A DNA stretch of 64,000 nucleotides from Blattabacterium cuenoti (GCF_014251595.1 NZ_CP059192.1:1-64000), one strand, 5' to 3'. Positions 37,564-46,817 are shown, numbered from the stretch's first letter. Notes: generated from the sequence alone by a model not told the origin. Translations and numbers: made by a program.

Positions 37564-39591
37564 ATGGCTAACTTATTAAAATTTTATAAAAAAAATATTG
37601 CATATAGAATTTTCATTCTAATTATTGTAATCTTGCTATTGACATTTTTTTTCCCAAAAAAAGAGATTTTAAAATATGAATTTTTAGAAGGAAAAACTTG
37701 GTCTTATGGAGATTTATTTTCTCCATTTAATTTTTTAATTCCAAAAAATAGTCAAGATATTGATTTAGAAATCAAAGAATTAAAAAAGAACCAAGAAATA
37801 TTTTGTATTAAAAATGAAAAAATAGTAAAAAACATAAAAAGAAAATTAAAAAAAATTACATTTTTTCGAAAAAACAAAAAACACTACAAAATTATTCATC
37901 ATATCATCAATGCGATATACAAATATGGGTACATCAAAGATTATAATAATTGTATAAAACAAAACAAAACTCACATAATTTTTTTCAAAAAAAATAAAAA
38001 ATGGATTCCAATTTTATACAAAAAAATTTTTACTTATAATAAAGTGAATAAGATGATTGATAATAATTTTAAGAAAAAAAGTAATCATGTAAGAACATTA
38101 AAAAAAATTCTAAAAAAAATTATTATTCCCAATTTATTTTATAGTCAATATTATACCGATTTTTTTTTTCAAAAAAAAATACAGTCCATCAAAAACATTA
38201 AATACTATTTTACAAAAGGAGATAATATTATTAGAAATAATGAGATGATAGATAAAAATAAATTTGAAATTTTATCTTTTTTTAAAAAAGAATATGAAAA
38301 TAAAATATGGAATCAAAAAAAATATTATTGTCTTATTATAGGATATTTTTTAATAATAAGTATAATATTTACTTTATTTATGTTATATATTTTTTATTTT
38401 GAACATAAAGTATTCAAAAATGATAGAAAAGTAAATTTTTTAGTTATAAATATACTATTAATATCATTAATTACCATTACAATTTTAAAATATCATTCTA
38501 AAATATTATATATAATTCCTTTCTGTATACTTCCTATAAGTACACGTGCTTTTTTCAATTTTAATTTAAGTATTTTTATTCACTTAATCACCATTTTATT
38601 GTTATCCTTAATTACACCCAATAGTTTTGAATTCATTTTTATTCAAATCATTACAGGAGTTTTAGTTATGTTGACAAAAAAAAACATTTATAAAATGGAA
38701 AATCTTTTTATTGCTGCAGCAAAAATAACCATGACCTATATTATTACTTTTAGTTTGCTTACATTAATCCGTGAAGGATCTTTAGAAAAGATTTCTTTGT
38801 ATACATTTTCTTTATTCTTTTTTAGTGGAGTCTTAACTTTATTTGTTCATCCATTAATTTTTCTTTTTGAAAAATTATTAAATTTAACCTCAGATATTTC
38901 ATTATTAGAATTATCTGATAATAATACTCCTATATTAAGGTTATTATCTCAAAAAGCTCCAGGTACTTTACAACATGTTTTAACAGTTGCAAACATAGCA
39001 GAAGAAGCGGCTGTCGAAATTGGTGCTCATTCTCTATTAGTAAGAATAGGAGCAATTTATCATGATATAGGAAAAATTAAGAATTCTATATTTTTTACAG
39101 AAAATCAACATAATAAAATTAACCCTCATGAAAGATTAAGTCCAAAAGAAAGTGCTAAAATTATTTTAGAACATGTATCTATAGGAATAGAACTAGCAAA
39201 AAAATATCATTTACCTGATTCTATTACTGATTTTATACGTACTCATCATGGAAATAGTGTTGTTTATTATTTTTATGAAAAACAAAAAAAAATAAATCCA
39301 AATATAGAAGTAGATAAAAAACAATTTCAATATTCTGGTCCTAAACCATTTTCTAAAGAAACTGCTATTGTCATGATAGCAGATTCCGTAGAAGCAGCTT
39401 CAAAAAGTATCAAAAATCCATCTACTGAAGATTTAGAAAATTTAGTTGAAAATATAATTCAAAAACAAAAAATTGAAAATCAATTTTCCAATGCAGACAT
39501 TACTTTGAAAGAAATAGAAAAAGTGAAACAAGTTTTAAAAAGGAAATTAATAAATATTTATCATACTAGAATCGAATATACTAATCCTTAA
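37564..39591 (+). CDS. Membrane HD-domain phosphohydrolase (7TM-HD, PgpH-like)
   Basis: A 675-residue membrane protein. One N-terminal helix (about 13-30) precedes an extracytoplasmic 7TM-HDED-type region. A membrane domain of several helices (about 255-440) follows, then a cytoplasmic HD domain with APGTLQHVLTVANIAEEAA, GAIYHDIGKI (the HD pair) and RTHHGNSVVYYFYEK. In Gram-positive homologues (PgpH) this domain cleaves cyclic di-AMP. Whether this organism makes c-di-AMP cannot be judged from the window. The N-terminal domain is very lysine-rich and diverged, but the HD motifs are intact. Confidence 0.9.
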   Translation: MANLLKFYKKNIAYRIFILIIVILLLTFFFPKKEILKYEFLEGKTWSYGDLFSPFNFLIPKNSQDIDLEIKELKKNQEIFCIKNEKIVKNIKRKLKKITFFRKNKKHYKIIHHIINAIYKYGYIKDYNNCIKQNKTHIIFFKKNKKWIPILYKKIFTYNKVNKMIDNNFKKKSNHVRTLKKILKKIIIPNLFYSQYYTDFFFQKKIQSIKNIKYYFTKGDNIIRNNEMIDKNKFEILSFFKKEYENKIWNQKKYYCLIIGYFLIISIIFTLFMLYIFYFEHKVFKNDRKVNFLVINILLISLITITILKYHSKILYIIPFCILPISTRAFFNFNLSIFIHLITILLLSLITPNSFEFIFIQIITGVLVMLTKKNIYKMENLFIAAAKITMTYIITFSLLTLIREGSLEKISLYTFSLFFFSGVLTLFVHPLIFLFEKLLNLTSDISLLELSDNNTPILRLLSQKAPGTLQHVLTVANIAEEAAVEIGAHSLLVRIGAIYHDIGKIKNSIFFTENQHNKINPHERLSPKESAKIILEHVSIGIELAKKYHLPDSITDFIRTHHGNSVVYYFYEKQKKINPNIEVDKKQFQYSGPKPFSKETAIVMIADSVEAASKSIKNPSTEDLENLVENIIQKQKIENQFSNADITLKEIEKVKQVLKRKLINIYHTRIEYTNP

Positions 39592-39601
39592 TGATAAATT
39601 A

Positions 39602-39633
39602 TTTGATTATTTAATAGATCTATTTTAGATTTG
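39602..39633 (+). promoter_or_regulatory. Probable promoter of the tRNA-Ser-Pro-Arg cluster
   Basis: TTTG at 39602-39605 and TAGATTTG at 39626-39633 are separated by exactly 20 nt, the Bacteroidota consensus and the same spacing as at gcvP. Transcription would start near 39640, just before the first base of tRNA-Ser at 39646. The three tRNAs are closely spaced and in one direction, so one transcript probably carries all three. Confidence 0.6.
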
Positions 39634-39645
39634 TATCTTATTTTT

Positions 39646-39730
39646 GGAGAGTTGCCGGAGTGGTTAACGGAACAGTTTGCTAAACTGTCGGTATGTAAAT
39701 ACCGCGTGGGTTCGAATCCCACATTCTCCG
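39646..39730 (+). tRNA. tRNA-Ser (GCT)
   Basis: An 85-nt tRNA with acceptor GGAGAGT pairing with ATTCTCC (one G-T pair), anticodon stem-loop CAGTTTGCTAAACTG with anticodon GCT (AGC/AGU codons), a long class II variable arm (CGGTATGTAAATACCG) and T-loop GGGTTCGAATCCC. The discriminator is G and CCA is not encoded. It is the first of three clustered tRNAs. Confidence 0.97.
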
Positions 39731-39738
39731 CAAAGAAA

Positions 39739-39813
39739 CGGGGTATGGCGTAGTTTGGTTATCGCGCCTGGTTTGGGACCAGGAGATCGTAGGTTCAAAT
39801 CCTGCTACCCCGA
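39739..39813 (+). tRNA. tRNA-Pro (TGG)
   Basis: A 75-nt tRNA with acceptor CGGGGTA pairing with TACCCCG, D-loop region GGCGTAGTTTGGTTATCGC, anticodon arm CCTGGTTTGGGACCAGG with anticodon TGG, and T-arm AGGTTCAAATCCT. The C1-G72 pair is the usual bacterial tRNA-Pro identity feature. The discriminator is A and CCA is not encoded. Confidence 0.97.
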
Positions 39814-39823
39814 TTATTTTTGA

Positions 39824-39897
39824 GATCACGTGGCTCAAATGGATAGAGCAACTGCCTTCTAAGCAGTAGGTTACAGGTTCGAGTCCTGTCGTGATCA
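39824..39897 (+). tRNA. tRNA-Arg (TCT)
   Basis: A 74-nt tRNA with acceptor GATCACG pairing with CGTGATC, anticodon arm ACTGCCTTCTAAGCAGT with anticodon TCT (AGA/AGG codons, the common arginine codons here) and T-arm CAGGTTCGAGTCCTG. CCA is not encoded. Its last three bases overlap the stop-codon end of the convergent clpP gene (39895). Confidence 0.97.
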
Positions 39898-40566
39898 TTT
39901 TTTACCTTCTAATACTTCATCAATCATTCCATATTCTTTAGCTTCTATCGAAGTCATCCAGTAATCTCTATCGGAGTCTTTTTCTATTTTTTCAATAGGT
40001 AATCCTGAATGTTTTGATATAATTTCGTAAAGTTCTTTTTTTAATTTTAAAATTTCACGAACTGTTATTTCAATATCAGAAGCTTGTCCTTGTGTTCCTC
40101 CTATAGGTTGATGAATCATAATTCTAGAATGTTTTAATGCTGATCTTTTATTTTTTACTCCTGAACAAAGTAATACAGCAGCCATAGATGCCGCCATACC
40201 AGTACAAATAGTCGCAACATCCGGTTCTATAATTTGCATTGTATCATATATTCCTAACCCCGCATAAACATCTCCTCCTGGAGAATTAATATATATTTGA
40301 ATATCCTTTATAGGATCTACAGATTGTAAAAATAATAACTGAGCTTGTACTATATTGGCTACTTGATCTTCTATTGTCGTTCCTAAGAAAATAACTCTAT
40401 CCATCATTAAACGAGAAAAAACATCCATTTGAGCTACATTTAATTTTCTTTCTTCAACAATATAAGGTGTCATAAATTTAATATATTCATGAATTGTTAA
40501 ACTACTAATTTTTTTATGTTTTGTAGCATACAGCATAAATTCTTCTGAGTTTTTATGATAATTCAT
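39895..40566 (-). CDS. clpP: ATP-dependent Clp protease proteolytic subunit
   Basis: ClpP is the serine protease chamber of the Clp system, fed by ClpX or ClpC. It shows the catalytic serine in CTGMAASMAAVLLCSG and the histidine in RIMIHQPIGGTQGQASDIEI, and the C-terminal SDRDYWMTSIEAKEYGMIDEV. I chose ATG 40566 (223 residues) over TTG 40590. The gene converges on the tRNA cluster and overlaps tRNA-Arg by 3 nt. The candidate ATPase partner clpC at 63459 carries a frameshift, so clpP may depend on another Clp ATPase outside the window. Confidence 0.96.
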   Translation of the reverse strand: MNYHKNSEEFMLYATKHKKISSLTIHEYIKFMTPYIVEERKLNVAQMDVFSRLMMDRVIFLGTTIEDQVANIVQAQLLFLQSVDPIKDIQIYINSPGGDVYAGLGIYDTMQIIEPDVATICTGMAASMAAVLLCSGVKNKRSALKHSRIMIHQPIGGTQGQASDIEITVREILKLKKELYEIISKHSGLPIEKIEKDSDRDYWMTSIEAKEYGMIDEVLEGKK

Positions 40567-40597
40567 TTTTATGTCTTTTTTATATATCAACTTCTAT

Positions 40598-40630
40598 CAA
40601 AGTTACTTTCTTATATATAAAATTTTGCAA
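40598..40630 (-). promoter_or_regulatory. Possible clpP promoter
   Basis: Read on the minus strand, TAACTTTG (40605 down to 40598) matches the TAnnTTTG -7 box. A TTG lies about 22 nt upstream (40630-40628), a looser -33 match than at the tRNA and gcvP promoters. Placement about 32 nt before the clpP ATG is suitable. Confidence 0.35.
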
Positions 40631-40689
40631 TAAAGTTTATTCTATCCATAAAAAAAATACAGAAATTAGGAACTTTTAATTTAAAAGTA

Positions 40690-42147
40690 TTGATTTTGTA
40701 CAAAAAATTAGCAATACAAACAATTATATATTCTATAGGATTTATATTTCCCAGAATTGTTAATTATATTTTTTTAAAATTTTTCACTCTTTTTTTTAAA
40801 AGAGAAGAATTTTCTCTTTATACGGATATGTACGCTCTCTCTTTTATGGTTATAGGATTTCTTTCTTTTGGACTAGAAAATACCTATTTTAGATTTTTAT
40901 ATAAAAAAAATTATAAAAAAGAAATTGTTTTTTCAACGGTTGTTATAATACAATTATTCATAAGTTCTTTTTTTTTAATAATATCTATAAATTTAATAAA
41001 GTATTTATCTTATATAATTGGATATCAAAAACATACAGAATATTTATTCATGTTTTTTTTTATTATATTTTTTGATACAATTTGTATTCTTCCTATGGCT
41101 TGGCTTCGTGCAAATGATAAACCTTTACAATATTCTGCAATAAATATTGTCAATATATTAATACAATCTTTACTAATAATATATTTATTTTTTTGTTATA
41201 CCTATGATAATGATAAAAAAACTGGCTTTTTTTTCATTTTTCAATGTATTAATTCTTTTACAGATAAAATAGGTTATATTTTTTTTGCAAATATGATTTC
41301 TTCTTTAGGTAATTTATTTTTAGTATTTCCAATTCTTTTAAAGGAAGTCACTATAAGTAAATTTAACAAAATTCTTGCTATAAACATGTTAAGTTATGGA
41401 GTCCCTATTATGTTAGGAACTATAGCGTTTTCCATTAATGAAAATTTGGATAAAATTTTGATAAAAAGATGTATTTCAGATGAAATTAATGGCTCTTATT
41501 CTGCTTGTTATAAAATAGCCTCATTTATAAGTTTATATATCAAAATATTCAAATTAGGAATTGAGCCTTTTTTTTTTAAAAAATCAAAGGATTCTGATGC
41601 AATACATTATTATGAAGAAATCACTTATATGTTTATTCTATTTGGATTAATTTTTTATGTTTTAATATGTGGAAATATTAATTTATTTATGAAATTTTTA
41701 ATTGATAAAAAATATCATATCGCTATTTCCATAATACCCATAATAATGATGGGAAATCTATTTTTAGGAGTTTATACTAATTTATCCATTTTTTATAAAA
41801 TTATAGATAAGCCTATAATCGGGACTTATATATCATTGGTTGGAGTATTCATCACTTTTTTATTTAATAGTATTTTTATTTATTACAATCATAGTTTTAT
41901 GATTCCTGCTTGGGGCACTTTAATTTCTTATGGATCGATGTTAATAGTTTTATATCTTTGGGGTAAAAAAGAATTTTTTAAATTCTGTAATCAAAAAATA
42001 AAAAATATTATAATGCATTTTATATTTGCACTTTTTATCGTTTTTATAATAAAAAAAGAAATGGAATTTAGTTTATTTTTACAATTTTTATATTTAATAA
42101 TTATTTTTTTTATAGAAAGAAAAAGATTCATTAATTTAATTCAATAA
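40690..42147 (+). CDS. Polysaccharide/lipid-linked oligosaccharide flippase (MATE/MOP superfamily)
   Basis: An integral membrane protein of 485 residues with about 12-14 hydrophobic helices, starting at a TTG. The N-terminus (IIYSIGFIFPRIVNYIFLKFFT, then FGLENTYFRFLYK) is typical of Bacteroidota flippases of the MOP superfamily, which move lipid-linked sugars across the inner membrane. Whether it flips O-antigen-type units or lipid II cannot be decided. It stops at TAA 42145-42147, one codon before the TTG of the decayed dUTPase gene, in the same frame. A nucleotidyltransferase lies two genes on. Confidence 0.85.
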   Translation: MILYKKLAIQTIIYSIGFIFPRIVNYIFLKFFTLFFKREEFSLYTDMYALSFMVIGFLSFGLENTYFRFLYKKNYKKEIVFSTVVIIQLFISSFFLIISINLIKYLSYIIGYQKHTEYLFMFFFIIFFDTICILPMAWLRANDKPLQYSAINIVNILIQSLLIIYLFFCYTYDNDKKTGFFFIFQCINSFTDKIGYIFFANMISSLGNLFLVFPILLKEVTISKFNKILAINMLSYGVPIMLGTIAFSINENLDKILIKRCISDEINGSYSACYKIASFISLYIKIFKLGIEPFFFKKSKDSDAIHYYEEITYMFILFGLIFYVLICGNINLFMKFLIDKKYHIAISIIPIIMMGNLFLGVYTNLSIFYKIIDKPIIGTYISLVGVFITFLFNSIFIYYNHSFMIPAWGTLISYGSMLIVLYLWGKKEFFKFCNQKIKNIIMHFIFALFIVFIIKKEMEFSLFLQFLYLIIIFFIERKRFINLIQ

Positions 42148-42150
42148 ACT

Positions 42151-42519
42151 TTGTGTCATCAATACATTTTAATTGCTAACATAAAGAAATCTATTTCTAT
42201 TAATTTTTTAGAAAGAAAATTAATTCCTACAGGTTTTTTTATTCAAGTAAAAAAAGATCCCCAATATTATTTTTTTTTGAAAAAAAAGTTTATAGAATCT
42301 ATTTGTATAATTCATATCAAAAAAAATAAAAAACATAAATCATATAAAGAAATTCAAATCATTATATTTAATGTTTTTTTTAAAAATATAATGATTAAAC
42401 CCTATGAAAAAATAGGGATATTAAATATCGTTAAAAATGTTAAAATAAAATGGAAAAAATGTTCTATTTTAAGTATCAGTATAAGAGGAAGTAATAGTTT
42501 TGGAAGTACTGGAATATAA
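42151..42519 (+). CDS. Degenerate dUTP diphosphatase-like protein
   Basis: A 122-residue ORF starting at TTG. The region ERKLIPTGFFIQ matches the dUTPase segment after motif 1, and the C-terminal RGSNSFGSTGI matches motif 5 (RGxGGFGSTG). The family is normally about 145 residues. Here the first 20-25 residues and the AGxDLRA motif 1 are gone (YILIAN remains), the PRSG motif 2 is replaced by a lysine-rich stretch, and the motif 3 catalytic Asp-Tyr-Arg-Gly is reduced to SYKEI. It is very unlikely to hydrolyse dUTP. The position between a flippase and a nucleotidyltransferase matches, from memory, the flavobacterial dut locus. The frame is open, so it may be a late-stage pseudogene or a repurposed protein. 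Confidence 0.7.
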   Translation: MCHQYILIANIKKSISINFLERKLIPTGFFIQVKKDPQYYFFLKKKFIESICIIHIKKNKKHKSYKEIQIIIFNVFFKNIMIKPYEKIGILNIVKNVKIKWKKCSILSISIRGSNSFGSTGI

Positions 42520-42525
42520 AACGAT

Positions 42526-43548
42526 ATGAAAATTATAATACCTATGGCTGGAAAGGGATCACGTCTTCTTCCACATACTTTAAATACCCCTAAACCGATG
42601 ATATCTATTGCCGGAAAAACAATTTTAAGAAGATTAGTAGAAAGTTTATATAAACTTATTCAAGTTTTTTCCATACAAGAAATTGTTTTTATTATAGGAA
42701 ATTTTGGAAAACAAATAGAAAAACAATTAATAAAATTATCTCATGATATGAGTGTAAATCCTATTATATATTATCAAATTATTCCACTTGGAACTGCAGA
42801 TGCATTGTTACAAGCTAAAAACTCTTTAACAGGAGAACCAATTATTGTAGCTTTTTCAGATTCTTTATTTTATCATAATTCTTTTGATAAAGAGATTACT
42901 CATAAAGAAGATAACATAATATGGACAAAAAAAGTTAAACATCCTCATTTATTCGGTATTGTAAAATGTAATTCATCAGGAATAATTACTCATTTTATAG
43001 AAAAACCTAATAATTATATATCAAATCTCGCTATTGTAGGTATTTATTATTTTAAAAATAGTTTACTTTTAAAAAAAGAATTACAATCTATATTCGATCA
43101 CAATATTAAGAATGAACAAGAATATCAATTAACATCAGCTTTAGAAAGTATGAGAAGAAAAGGGGAAAGATTTACTAGCAAACAAGTTAAAGAGTGGATG
43201 GATTTTGGAAATCATAAAAGAACTATTTATTCCAATTCACGAATATTATCTATTGAATCTAAAAATTCAAAATTAATTCATAAAAAAGTCATTATAAAAA
43301 ATAGTTTGATCATAAAACCTTGTTCTATAGAAAAAGATACAACTATTGAAAATAGTATTATAGGTCCTTATGTTTCAATAGGAAAACATACAACAGTGAA
43401 GAATAGTAATATCAAAAAATCTATAATTCAAAATTATACAAAAATTCAATACGCAAATTTAAATCGTTCAATAATAGGAAATCATTCTCTATATATCGGA
43501 GAAAAAGCAAAAGAAGTAAGTTTAAGTGATTATTCTGTTTCTAAATAA
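42526..43548 (+). CDS. Sugar-phosphate nucleotidyltransferase
   Basis: An enzyme that makes an NDP-sugar from a sugar-1-phosphate and NTP. The 340-residue protein has the signature MAGKGSRLLPHTLNTPKPMISIAGK at residues 7-31 and GTADALLQAK, then VAFSDSLFY where the family usually has a GD pair, and EKPNNYISNLAIVGIYYF. A C-terminal left-handed beta-helix of hexapeptide-like repeats follows (KKVIIKNSLIIKP, ENSIIGPYVSIGKHTTVKNS). The family includes glucose-1-phosphate thymidylyl- and uridylyltransferases; the sugar is not certain. It follows the dUTPase remnant by 6 nt, probably in the flippase operon. Confidence 0.88.
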   Translation: MKIIIPMAGKGSRLLPHTLNTPKPMISIAGKTILRRLVESLYKLIQVFSIQEIVFIIGNFGKQIEKQLIKLSHDMSVNPIIYYQIIPLGTADALLQAKNSLTGEPIIVAFSDSLFYHNSFDKEITHKEDNIIWTKKVKHPHLFGIVKCNSSGIITHFIEKPNNYISNLAIVGIYYFKNSLLLKKELQSIFDHNIKNEQEYQLTSALESMRRKGERFTSKQVKEWMDFGNHKRTIYSNSRILSIESKNSKLIHKKVIIKNSLIIKPCSIEKDTTIENSIIGPYVSIGKHTTVKNSNIKKSIIQNYTKIQYANLNRSIIGNHSLYIGEKAKEVSLSDYSVSK

Positions 43549-43590
43549 ATCAAAAATTCATAATTTTTTTTATATTTGATAAAAAATTCC

Positions 43591-43794
43591 ATGTACATGG
43601 ATTTTATTTCTGTTTTTTTTATACTACTTGGAACATTTGGAACCACAGAAATCGTGGTCATTGTCATTCTTGCACTTTTATTATTTGGAGGTAAGAAAAT
43701 TCCAGAATTAATGAAGGGATTAGGTACTGGATTAAAAGAATTCAAAAAAGCTTCTGAAACTGAAGAAAAAGATTCAGAATCTGAAAAAGAATAA
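43591..43794 (+). CDS. tatA: Sec-independent (twin-arginine) translocase subunit TatA
   Basis: TatA oligomers form the transport path for folded, twin-arginine proteins. The 67-residue product has one N-terminal helix ([30 protein letters not shown]) ending in the invariant LFGGKKIPE hinge. An amphipathic helix ([10 protein letters not shown]) and an acidic tail follow. I start at ATG 43591; an in-frame TTG at 43576 would add five residues. A TATATTTG at 43571-43578 could be a -7 box. No tatC is in the window. Confidence 0.93.
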   Translation: MYMDFISVFFILLGTFGTTEIVVIVILALLLFGGKKIPELMKGLGTGLKEFKKASETEEKDSESEKE

Positions 43795-43888
43795 AATTTT
43801 TCTTTATAAAATTTTTCTTTCATTTTTCGTTTGTTGATTAGTGCTTTTTTTTTTCTAAAATTTTAGAAACTAATTAAACTAATAAACA

Positions 43889-44983
43889 ATGGGAACGACA
43901 ACGATAAGAAATATTATGTTTTTTGTGTTCATATTAAAAAGCTTGGTAATTCAATCTGTATCAAAAACATTTTTAGAACAAAAAAATGTAATAAACTTTC
44001 ATCAAAACTTTTCTAATCCAAAATTAGATTTACATGATATGTATGTAGAAAAATTATGGAATAAAATGTTATTAGTAAAGAAAAAATATTTATATGTCAA
44101 AAAAATATCTCATAATCACAAAAAAAACACTGTTATTATCAATATTAATGCAGAAGAATTAAAATTAAGACTATATTTTCTGAATCAAAAATCTCAAATT
44201 AAAATATTAAAATACAATAATATTGTACATGCCTCTGTTGAGAGTTATCTTCGTATGAATAAATATGTAGAAAAAATGATTTCATTATCATACTTTTATT
44301 TTCCTATATTTGAAGAAAAACTCGAAAAACATCGTCTTCCAAAAGAATTAAAATATTTAGCAATTGTTGAATCAAATTTAAACCCTTTTGTGACTTCTAA
44401 AGTAGGGGCGCAAGGTATTTGGCAATTCATGTATGAAACGGGAAAAATATATAATCTTCATGTTAATTCTATTTTGGATGAAAGAAATGATCCGATTCAA
44501 TCTACAGAATCCGCTTGCAAATATTTAAAATTTTTATATAAAAAAATCGGGAATTGGGAATTAGTTTTAGCAGCTTACAATGCCGGTCCTGGAACTGTAA
44601 AAAAAATATTACAGCGTTCTAAAAATAAGAAAGATTTTTGGGAATTATGGGATTTGTTTCCGAAAGAAACCCAAAATTATGTCCCAAAATTTATTGCCAT
44701 AAATTATATTATGAATTATTATAAAGAACATAATATTTATCCACACTATTCTTATCCTTACAAACACAAATTTAAAGAAACTATATTAATTCCTGTAAAA
44801 GAAAAAATTTCATTAAAATTATTGGCTTATAATTTAAACATTTCTTATCAAGATTTAATTATACTTAATCCCAAATATATTGTAGATATTATACCCCCCG
44901 GAAATAAATTAAGATTGCCAAGAAATAAGATTTTACTTTTTAAAAGTAAAGAGGAACTTTTTTTAAAAAAAAAACATAAATGA
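43889..44983 (+). CDS. Membrane-bound lytic murein transglycosylase, MltD-like, with LysM
   Basis: A peptidoglycan-cleaving enzyme of 364 residues with an N-terminal signal-like helix. The lysozyme-like SLT domain (about 145-280) has the catalytic glutamate in LAIVESNLNP, then GAQGIWQFMYETGK and AAYNAGPGTVKK. A single C-terminal LysM-type region follows (about 305-350; KISLKLLAYNLNISYQDLIILNP). Family members in other Bacteroidota often have more LysM repeats. An 18-nt perfect palindrome at 43852-43869 lies just upstream, but palindromes of this size are expected by chance in such A+T-rich DNA. Confidence 0.9.
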   Translation: MGTTTIRNIMFFVFILKSLVIQSVSKTFLEQKNVINFHQNFSNPKLDLHDMYVEKLWNKMLLVKKKYLYVKKISHNHKKNTVIININAEELKLRLYFLNQKSQIKILKYNNIVHASVESYLRMNKYVEKMISLSYFYFPIFEEKLEKHRLPKELKYLAIVESNLNPFVTSKVGAQGIWQFMYETGKIYNLHVNSILDERNDPIQSTESACKYLKFLYKKIGNWELVLAAYNAGPGTVKKILQRSKNKKDFWELWDLFPKETQNYVPKFIAINYIMNYYKEHNIYPHYSYPYKHKFKETILIPVKEKISLKLLAYNLNISYQDLIILNPKYIVDIIPPGNKLRLPRNKILLFKSKEELFLKKKHK

Positions 44984-45020
44984 AGATTCATTTCTTGAAT
45001 AAAAATTAATTTTCAAAATT

Positions 45021-46007
45021 ATGAAGGAAAAAATTGAACAAAAAAGGAAATCCTTACAACTTATCTTGGAAAAGATGGATAAAATATATGGGAAAGGAAC
45101 TGTCATGCAAATGGGAAATTCTCATATAGAAAATTTAGAAATTATTTCTTCTGGATCTTTAAGTTTAGATATGGCTTTAGGTATCAAAGGATTTCCAAAA
45201 GGTCGTATTATTGAAATATTCGGTCCGGAATCTTCCGGAAAAACGACTTTAGCTTTACATGCTATTTCTCAATCTCAACAATTAGGAGGTTTTGCTAGTT
45301 TTATCGATGCCGAACATGCTTTTGATCGTATTTATGCTCAAAAAATAGGAGTTAATATAAAGGAATTAATAATATCTCAACCAGATAATGGAGAACAAGC
45401 ACTTGAAATTGTGGATAATTTAATTAGATCTGGAGTGATTGATATAGTGGTCGTTGATTCTGTAGCCGCTTTAACACCTAAAAGCGAAATAGAAGGAGAA
45501 ATGGGAGATTCTAAAATCGGATTACAAGCAAGATTAATGTCTCAAGCTTTGAGGAAGCTAACTTCTAGTATAGGAAAATCTAAAAGTATATTGATATTTA
45601 TCAATCAATTAAGAGAAAAAATAGGAATTTATGGGAATCCAGAAGTAACAACAGGAGGGAATGCTTTAAAATTTTATTCTTCAATACGATTAGATATACG
45701 AAAAGGAAATCAAATTAAAAACGGAGAAAAAATATTAGGAAATAGAACAAAAGTAAAAGTAGTTAAAAATAAATTATCTCCTCCTTTTAGAATTGCGGAA
45801 TTTGATATTATATATGGAGAAGGAATTTCAAAAATTGGAGAAATTTTAGATATGGGAGTAGATTTAGGAATTCTTAAAAAAAATGGATCTTGGTTTAGTT
45901 ATGGAGACCTTAAATTAGGTCAGGGAAGAGATTCCGTGAAAGAATTTTTAAAAAAAAAAGAAAATATTATGAATGAAATACAAAAAAATATATATAAAAA
46001 TATATGA
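45021..46007 (+). CDS. recA: Recombinase RecA
   Basis: RecA forms filaments on single-stranded DNA for homologous recombination and repair. The 328-residue protein has Walker [10 protein letters not shown] from residue 68, Walker [13 protein letters not shown], and the L1/L2 loop region [25 protein letters not shown] and [20 protein letters not shown]. The C-terminal acidic tail of E. coli RecA is mostly missing, as in many small RecA proteins. The gene is intact, which is notable since several obligate endosymbionts have lost recA. It overlaps the next gene by 4 nt (ATGA). Confidence 0.97.
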   Translation: MKEKIEQKRKSLQLILEKMDKIYGKGTVMQMGNSHIENLEIISSGSLSLDMALGIKGFPKGRIIEIFGPESSGKTTLALHAISQSQQLGGFASFIDAEHAFDRIYAQKIGVNIKELIISQPDNGEQALEIVDNLIRSGVIDIVVVDSVAALTPKSEIEGEMGDSKIGLQARLMSQALRKLTSSIGKSKSILIFINQLREKIGIYGNPEVTTGGNALKFYSSIRLDIRKGNQIKNGEKILGNRTKVKVVKNKLSPPFRIAEFDIIYGEGISKIGEILDMGVDLGILKKNGSWFSYGDLKLGQGRDSVKEFLKKKENIMNEIQKNIYKNI

Positions 46008-46774
46008 AAATTATTTTTTTGGGAACTGGAACTTCTCAAGGAAATCCTATCATTGGATCTAAACACCCAGTATGTTTATCAAAAAATTCGAAAGATAAAA
46101 GACTTAGAAGTTCTATTTTAATAGAAAAAGATAAAAAAATTTTTTTGATAGATTGTAGTCCAGATTTTCGTTATCAAATGCTCAGAAGTAATTATGATAA
46201 ATTGAATGCCATTTTGATCACACATGAACATTATGATCATGTTGGTGGATTGGACGATATAAGATCTATTAATTTTCATATGAATAAACCTATCCCCATT
46301 TATGGATTACGTAGAGTAATAGAAAATTTAAAAAAAAGACTTTTTTATCTTTTTTCGGATAATAAAAAATCAAACATTTCAAAAATAGACGTCCATCAAT
46401 TAGATGTTTATGATAACTTTTTTTTTATAGAAAACTATAAAATTTTTCCTTTATTGATATGGCATGGAAATCTTACTATTTTAGGATTTCGTATAGAAAA
46501 TTTTGCGTATATAACAGATGCTAGTGAGATTCCTATTCAAACAATACAAAAATTAAAAGGAATAAATATTTTGGTCTTAAATGTACTAAGAAAAATCGAA
46601 AAAAATCCTTTTCCTGTTATGCTTTCTGAAACTTTGAATATCATTCAAAAAATTTGTCCTAAAAAAACTTATTTGACACATATTAGCCATACATTTGGAT
46701 TTCACGAAAAAATTGAAACACAATTACCTAAAAATGTATATCTCGCTTATGATAAATTAATTATATATGAATAA
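46004..46774 (+). CDS. MBL-fold metallo-hydrolase (PhnP-like)
   Basis: A beta-lactamase-fold metal hydrolase of 256 residues, with the metal motif [14 protein letters not shown] (HxHxDH), an N-terminal [14 protein letters not shown] and a distal histidine in [11 protein letters not shown]. The family includes PhnP cyclic phosphodiesterases and many uncharacterised bacterial proteins; the substrate is unknown here. PVCLSK at residues 26-31 recalls the cysteine region of PhnP proteins, but most of those cysteines are absent. It is translationally coupled to recA by a 4-nt overlap, probably just operon packing. Confidence 0.85.
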   Translation: MKIIFLGTGTSQGNPIIGSKHPVCLSKNSKDKRLRSSILIEKDKKIFLIDCSPDFRYQMLRSNYDKLNAILITHEHYDHVGGLDDIRSINFHMNKPIPIYGLRRVIENLKKRLFYLFSDNKKSNISKIDVHQLDVYDNFFFIENYKIFPLLIWHGNLTILGFRIENFAYITDASEIPIQTIQKLKGINILVLNVLRKIEKNPFPVMLSETLNIIQKICPKKTYLTHISHTFGFHEKIETQLPKNVYLAYDKLIIYE

Positions 46775-46817
46775 AAATATTCAATATAATAGAATTGATA
46801 AATAAACATACGATCCA

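Noticed and set aside
39680..39898. 72-residue minus-strand frame across the tRNA cluster
   Set aside because: It is the antisense of three clear tRNAs; sequences like GFEPTISWSQTRRDN are the usual translation of reversed T-arms.
43530..43823. 97-residue minus-strand frame over tatA
   Set aside because: Entirely antisense to tatA, which has clear family motifs on the plus strand.
43852..43869. 18-nt palindrome upstream of the MltD-like gene
   Set aside because: At this A+T content about one or two such palindromes are expected by chance in 64 kb; no flanking evidence.
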